In this document: positions 62,633 through 64,000 of the stretch, piece by piece | How the letters are laid out: each line of letters opens with the position of its first letter | How positions within the stretch are numbered: position 1 is the first letter of the stretch | Assembly (NCBI RefSeq): GCF_003337435.1 | Contig: NZ_QPJS01000001.1 | Span: 698,513 to 762,512, forward strand | From: Schleiferia thermophila | Lineage (GTDB): Bacteria; Bacteroidota; Bacteroidia; Flavobacteriales; Schleiferiaceae | DNA length: 64,000 nt | Direction: 5' to 3' | Notes under the pieces: model-generated | The model's database searches: none | What the model was told of the DNA's origin: nothing | What the model saw: the letters and a program-made list of their open reading frames with translations, nothing else | Made by a program: the position numbers and the translations under genes

Positions 62633-63562
62633 TTAATTCATATTGTCGAGCACGTCCATCATTTCTTTTACGGCAGCAGCACTGGCATAAAGTAGTTCTT
62701 TTTCCTGTTCGTTTAGTTTGAGTTCTACAATTTTCTCTATTCCGTTTTTACCTAGTACAACAGGCACTCCTACATAAATATCCTTCAGTCCGTATTCGCC
62801 TTGCAGCCAGCTACAAACCGGGAAGACCCTTCTCTGATTTCTCACCACAGCTTCTACCATTTGAGCAGCTGCTGCACCCGGAGCATACCAGGCCGAAGTA
62901 CCCAGCAATTTTACAATTTCACCACCTCCGAATTTGGTTCTTTCGATGATGGCGTTGAGTCTGTCTTCATCGATGAGTTCAGTCACAGGAATACCGCCTA
63001 CGGTGGTATACCTGGGCAGAGGTACCATAGTGTCTCCGTGGCCTCCCATCAGCACAGCCTGAATGTCTTTTGGCGAAACATTTAATTCCGTAGCAAGAAA
63101 CGCTTTGTAACGGGCAGTATCCAGAATGCCTGCCATGCCAAAGACCTTTCTGCTGTCCAGACCAGAGGTTTTATAAGCACAGTAGGTCATTACATCGAGA
63201 GGATTGGATACTACTATGATGATGGCATCGGGAGAATGTTTGATGATATTTTCGGTTACAGATTTTACGATACCGGCATTGGTGGCAATCAGGTCATCGC
63301 GGCTCATTCCGGGCTTACGAGGAAGTCCGGAAGTGATCACGACCACATCGCTATCTTTGGTAGCGGTGTAGTCGTTGGTCACACCTGTAATTCGGCTATC
63401 GTACATGTTGATAGGGGCAGTTTGCCACATATCGAGTGCTTTGCCCTCGGCGAAACCTTCTTTAATGTCAAGCAAGACAATTTCTTCAGCCAATTCTTTT
63501 TCTGCACAAACGTTAGCGCAGGTAGCACCGACATTTCCAGCGCCTATTACGGTTATTTTCAT
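62633..63562 (-). CDS. mdh: Malate dehydrogenase, LDH-like NAD-dependent type
   Basis: 309 residues. It oxidises malate to oxaloacetate in the TCA cycle. NAD loop GAGNVGA (7-13), substrate arginines R81 and R87 (SGLPRKPGMSR), D148-R151 (LDTARYK) and catalytic H175 (MGGHGDTMVP) are all present; R81 in GLPRKPGM, not Q, supports malate over lactate. It is convergent with the ABC-F gene. Confidence 0.95.
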   Translation of the reverse strand: MKITVIGAGNVGATCANVCAEKELAEEIVLLDIKEGFAEGKALDMWQTAPINMYDSRITGVTNDYTATKDSDVVVITSGLPRKPGMSRDDLIATNAGIVKSVTENIIKHSPDAIIIVVSNPLDVMTYCAYKTSGLDSRKVFGMAGILDTARYKAFLATELNVSPKDIQAVLMGGHGDTMVPLPRYTTVGGIPVTELIDEDRLNAIIERTKFGGGEIVKLLGTSAWYAPGAAAAQMVEAVVRNQRRVFPVCSWLQGEYGLKDIYVGVPVVLGKNGIEKIVELKLNEQEKELLYASAAAVKEMMDVLDNMN

Positions 63563-63588
63563 TTGATTTGAGTTTAATTATTTGCGTT

Positions 63589-63596
63589 CAAATGTA
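63589..63596 (-). promoter_or_regulatory. Probable -7 element for mdh
   Basis: TACATTTG on the minus strand fits TAnnTTTG and lies 26 bases upstream of the mdh ATG; no -33 at the right spacing. Confidence 0.45.
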
Positions 63597-63663
63597 AAGG
63601 AGAGGTCAAAGTTTGATATTGACTTTTGCCATATTTAACAGTTTTTAGAGCATCGGCATGGCA

Positions 63664-64000
63664 TTAAGCGTTCCAAAGGGACTGATAAGCTCCATGAGGG
63701 TCATAAATATCTGCTTGTTTCTTTATGTTAAATACCCGGTTACGGGGGTCATTTCCTACACCTGCTAAATAAGTCCAATTGCCATAATTGCTGCATGGAT
63801 CGTAATCAATCAGTTGGCTTTCAAACCACATTGCACCCAGGTACCAGTCCTGTTTCAGGTGGTGTACCAGAAAGCTGGCTACATTCTGTCGACCTCTGTT
63901 GCTCATAAAGCCGGTGTGGAGTAGTTCTTTCATGTTGGCGTTGACAAAGGGTTCACACGTTTGTCCGAGTCTCCACTCTTCAAATTTAGGTGTGACTTTT
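63664..64000 (-). CDS. Cryptochrome DASH/photolyase family protein (C-terminal part, runs off right edge)
   Basis: The frame is open from the right edge and ends at 63664, 111 codons of the C-terminus. Visible family motifs are the FAD-domain segment [44 protein letters not shown] and [17 protein letters not shown], which fit DASH cryptochromes better than classical CPD photolyases. The protein repairs UV lesions or senses light. Its start and the light-harvesting domain lie beyond the window. Confidence 0.9.
   Translation of the reverse strand, partial: KVTPKFEEWRLGQTCEPFVNANMKELLHTGFMSNRGRQNVASFLVHHLKQDWYLGAMWFESQLIDYDPCSNYGNWTYLAGVGNDPRNRVFNIKKQADIYDPHGAYQSLWNA

Noticed and set aside
1-64000. 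tRNA, rRNA, CRISPR, prophage or insertion sequence
   Set aside because: I looked through the intergenic regions for cloverleaf-like ends, regularly spaced repeats, integrase or transposase genes and found none. Short or unusual RNAs could be missed by eye.

Overview
This window is chromosomal DNA of a free-living member of the phylum Bacteroidota. The pointers are a PorX regulator of type IX secretion, two secreted proteins with C-terminal type IX sorting domains, a PID-CTERM mini-protein, several families largely confined to this phylum (DUF6029, DUF6089, DUF6095, DUF5982/Omp85, RemB/Wzi-like barrels, TonB proteins with the PIFPGCE motif) and promoters of the Bacteroidota type (-7 element TAnnTTTG, sometimes with an upstream TTTG). 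The order cannot be fixed from sequence alone. I see no rRNA, tRNA, CRISPR array, prophage or insertion sequence.

Layout. 1-426: 5' part of a DUF6029 barrel protein running off the left edge. 603-5611: ffh, folD, glgE, hemJ and a DUF2905 gene, closely spaced. 5742-9337: a WbpM/CapD-type sugar dehydratase followed by a Wzi/RemB-like outer-membrane barrel (envelope polysaccharide). 9327-12091 (minus): a two-gene lipoprotein unit, CsgG-like plus LPP20. 12198-17240: yaaA, three tandem DUF6089 barrels, an orphan gene, dapA and a TIGR01777 epimerase. 17445-20046: a large type IX cargo protein and a 54-residue PID-CTERM protein, with a good promoter and a strong terminator. 20553-24141: HD hydrolase, porX, comF. 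24655-29755: a structured GC-rich element and a 1624-residue S8 protease with a type IX sorting domain. 29810-36943: PIG-L deacetylase, GT-C-like membrane protein, histidine kinase and response regulator facing each other, and a TonB paralogue without membrane anchor. 37643-38356: an anchored TonB. 38513-46377: valS, tpx, free-methionine sulfoxide reductase, DEAD helicase and a ligase-associated DEXH helicase; a pair of inverted 125-bp GC-rich elements brackets the reductase and DEAD helicase. 46452-56741: fbaB, purL, two DUF3299-like secreted proteins, an RsmB-type methyltransferase, murQ, small membrane proteins, a Prc-type protease and a lone peptide-type ABC permease. 56897-60488: mgtC, mgtE and an Omp85-like barrel behind four exactly 11-bp-phased TCTAAT repeats. 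60637-64000: an ABC-F ATPase, mdh and the C-terminal end of a cryptochrome-DASH/photolyase.

Most of the content is housekeeping and envelope function. The themes that recur are the cell surface (type IX secretion control and cargo, barrels, lipoproteins, TonB), Mg2+ homeostasis and peptidoglycan/precursor metabolism. The most interesting non-coding signals are (i) the GC-rich element, whose two close copies show a compensatory base-pair change and which has a third divergent copy, (ii) the phased repeats before mgtC-mgtE, which look like a response-regulator operator, and (iii) promoters whose -7 element lies only four bases before the start codon, implying leaderless or nearly leaderless messages.
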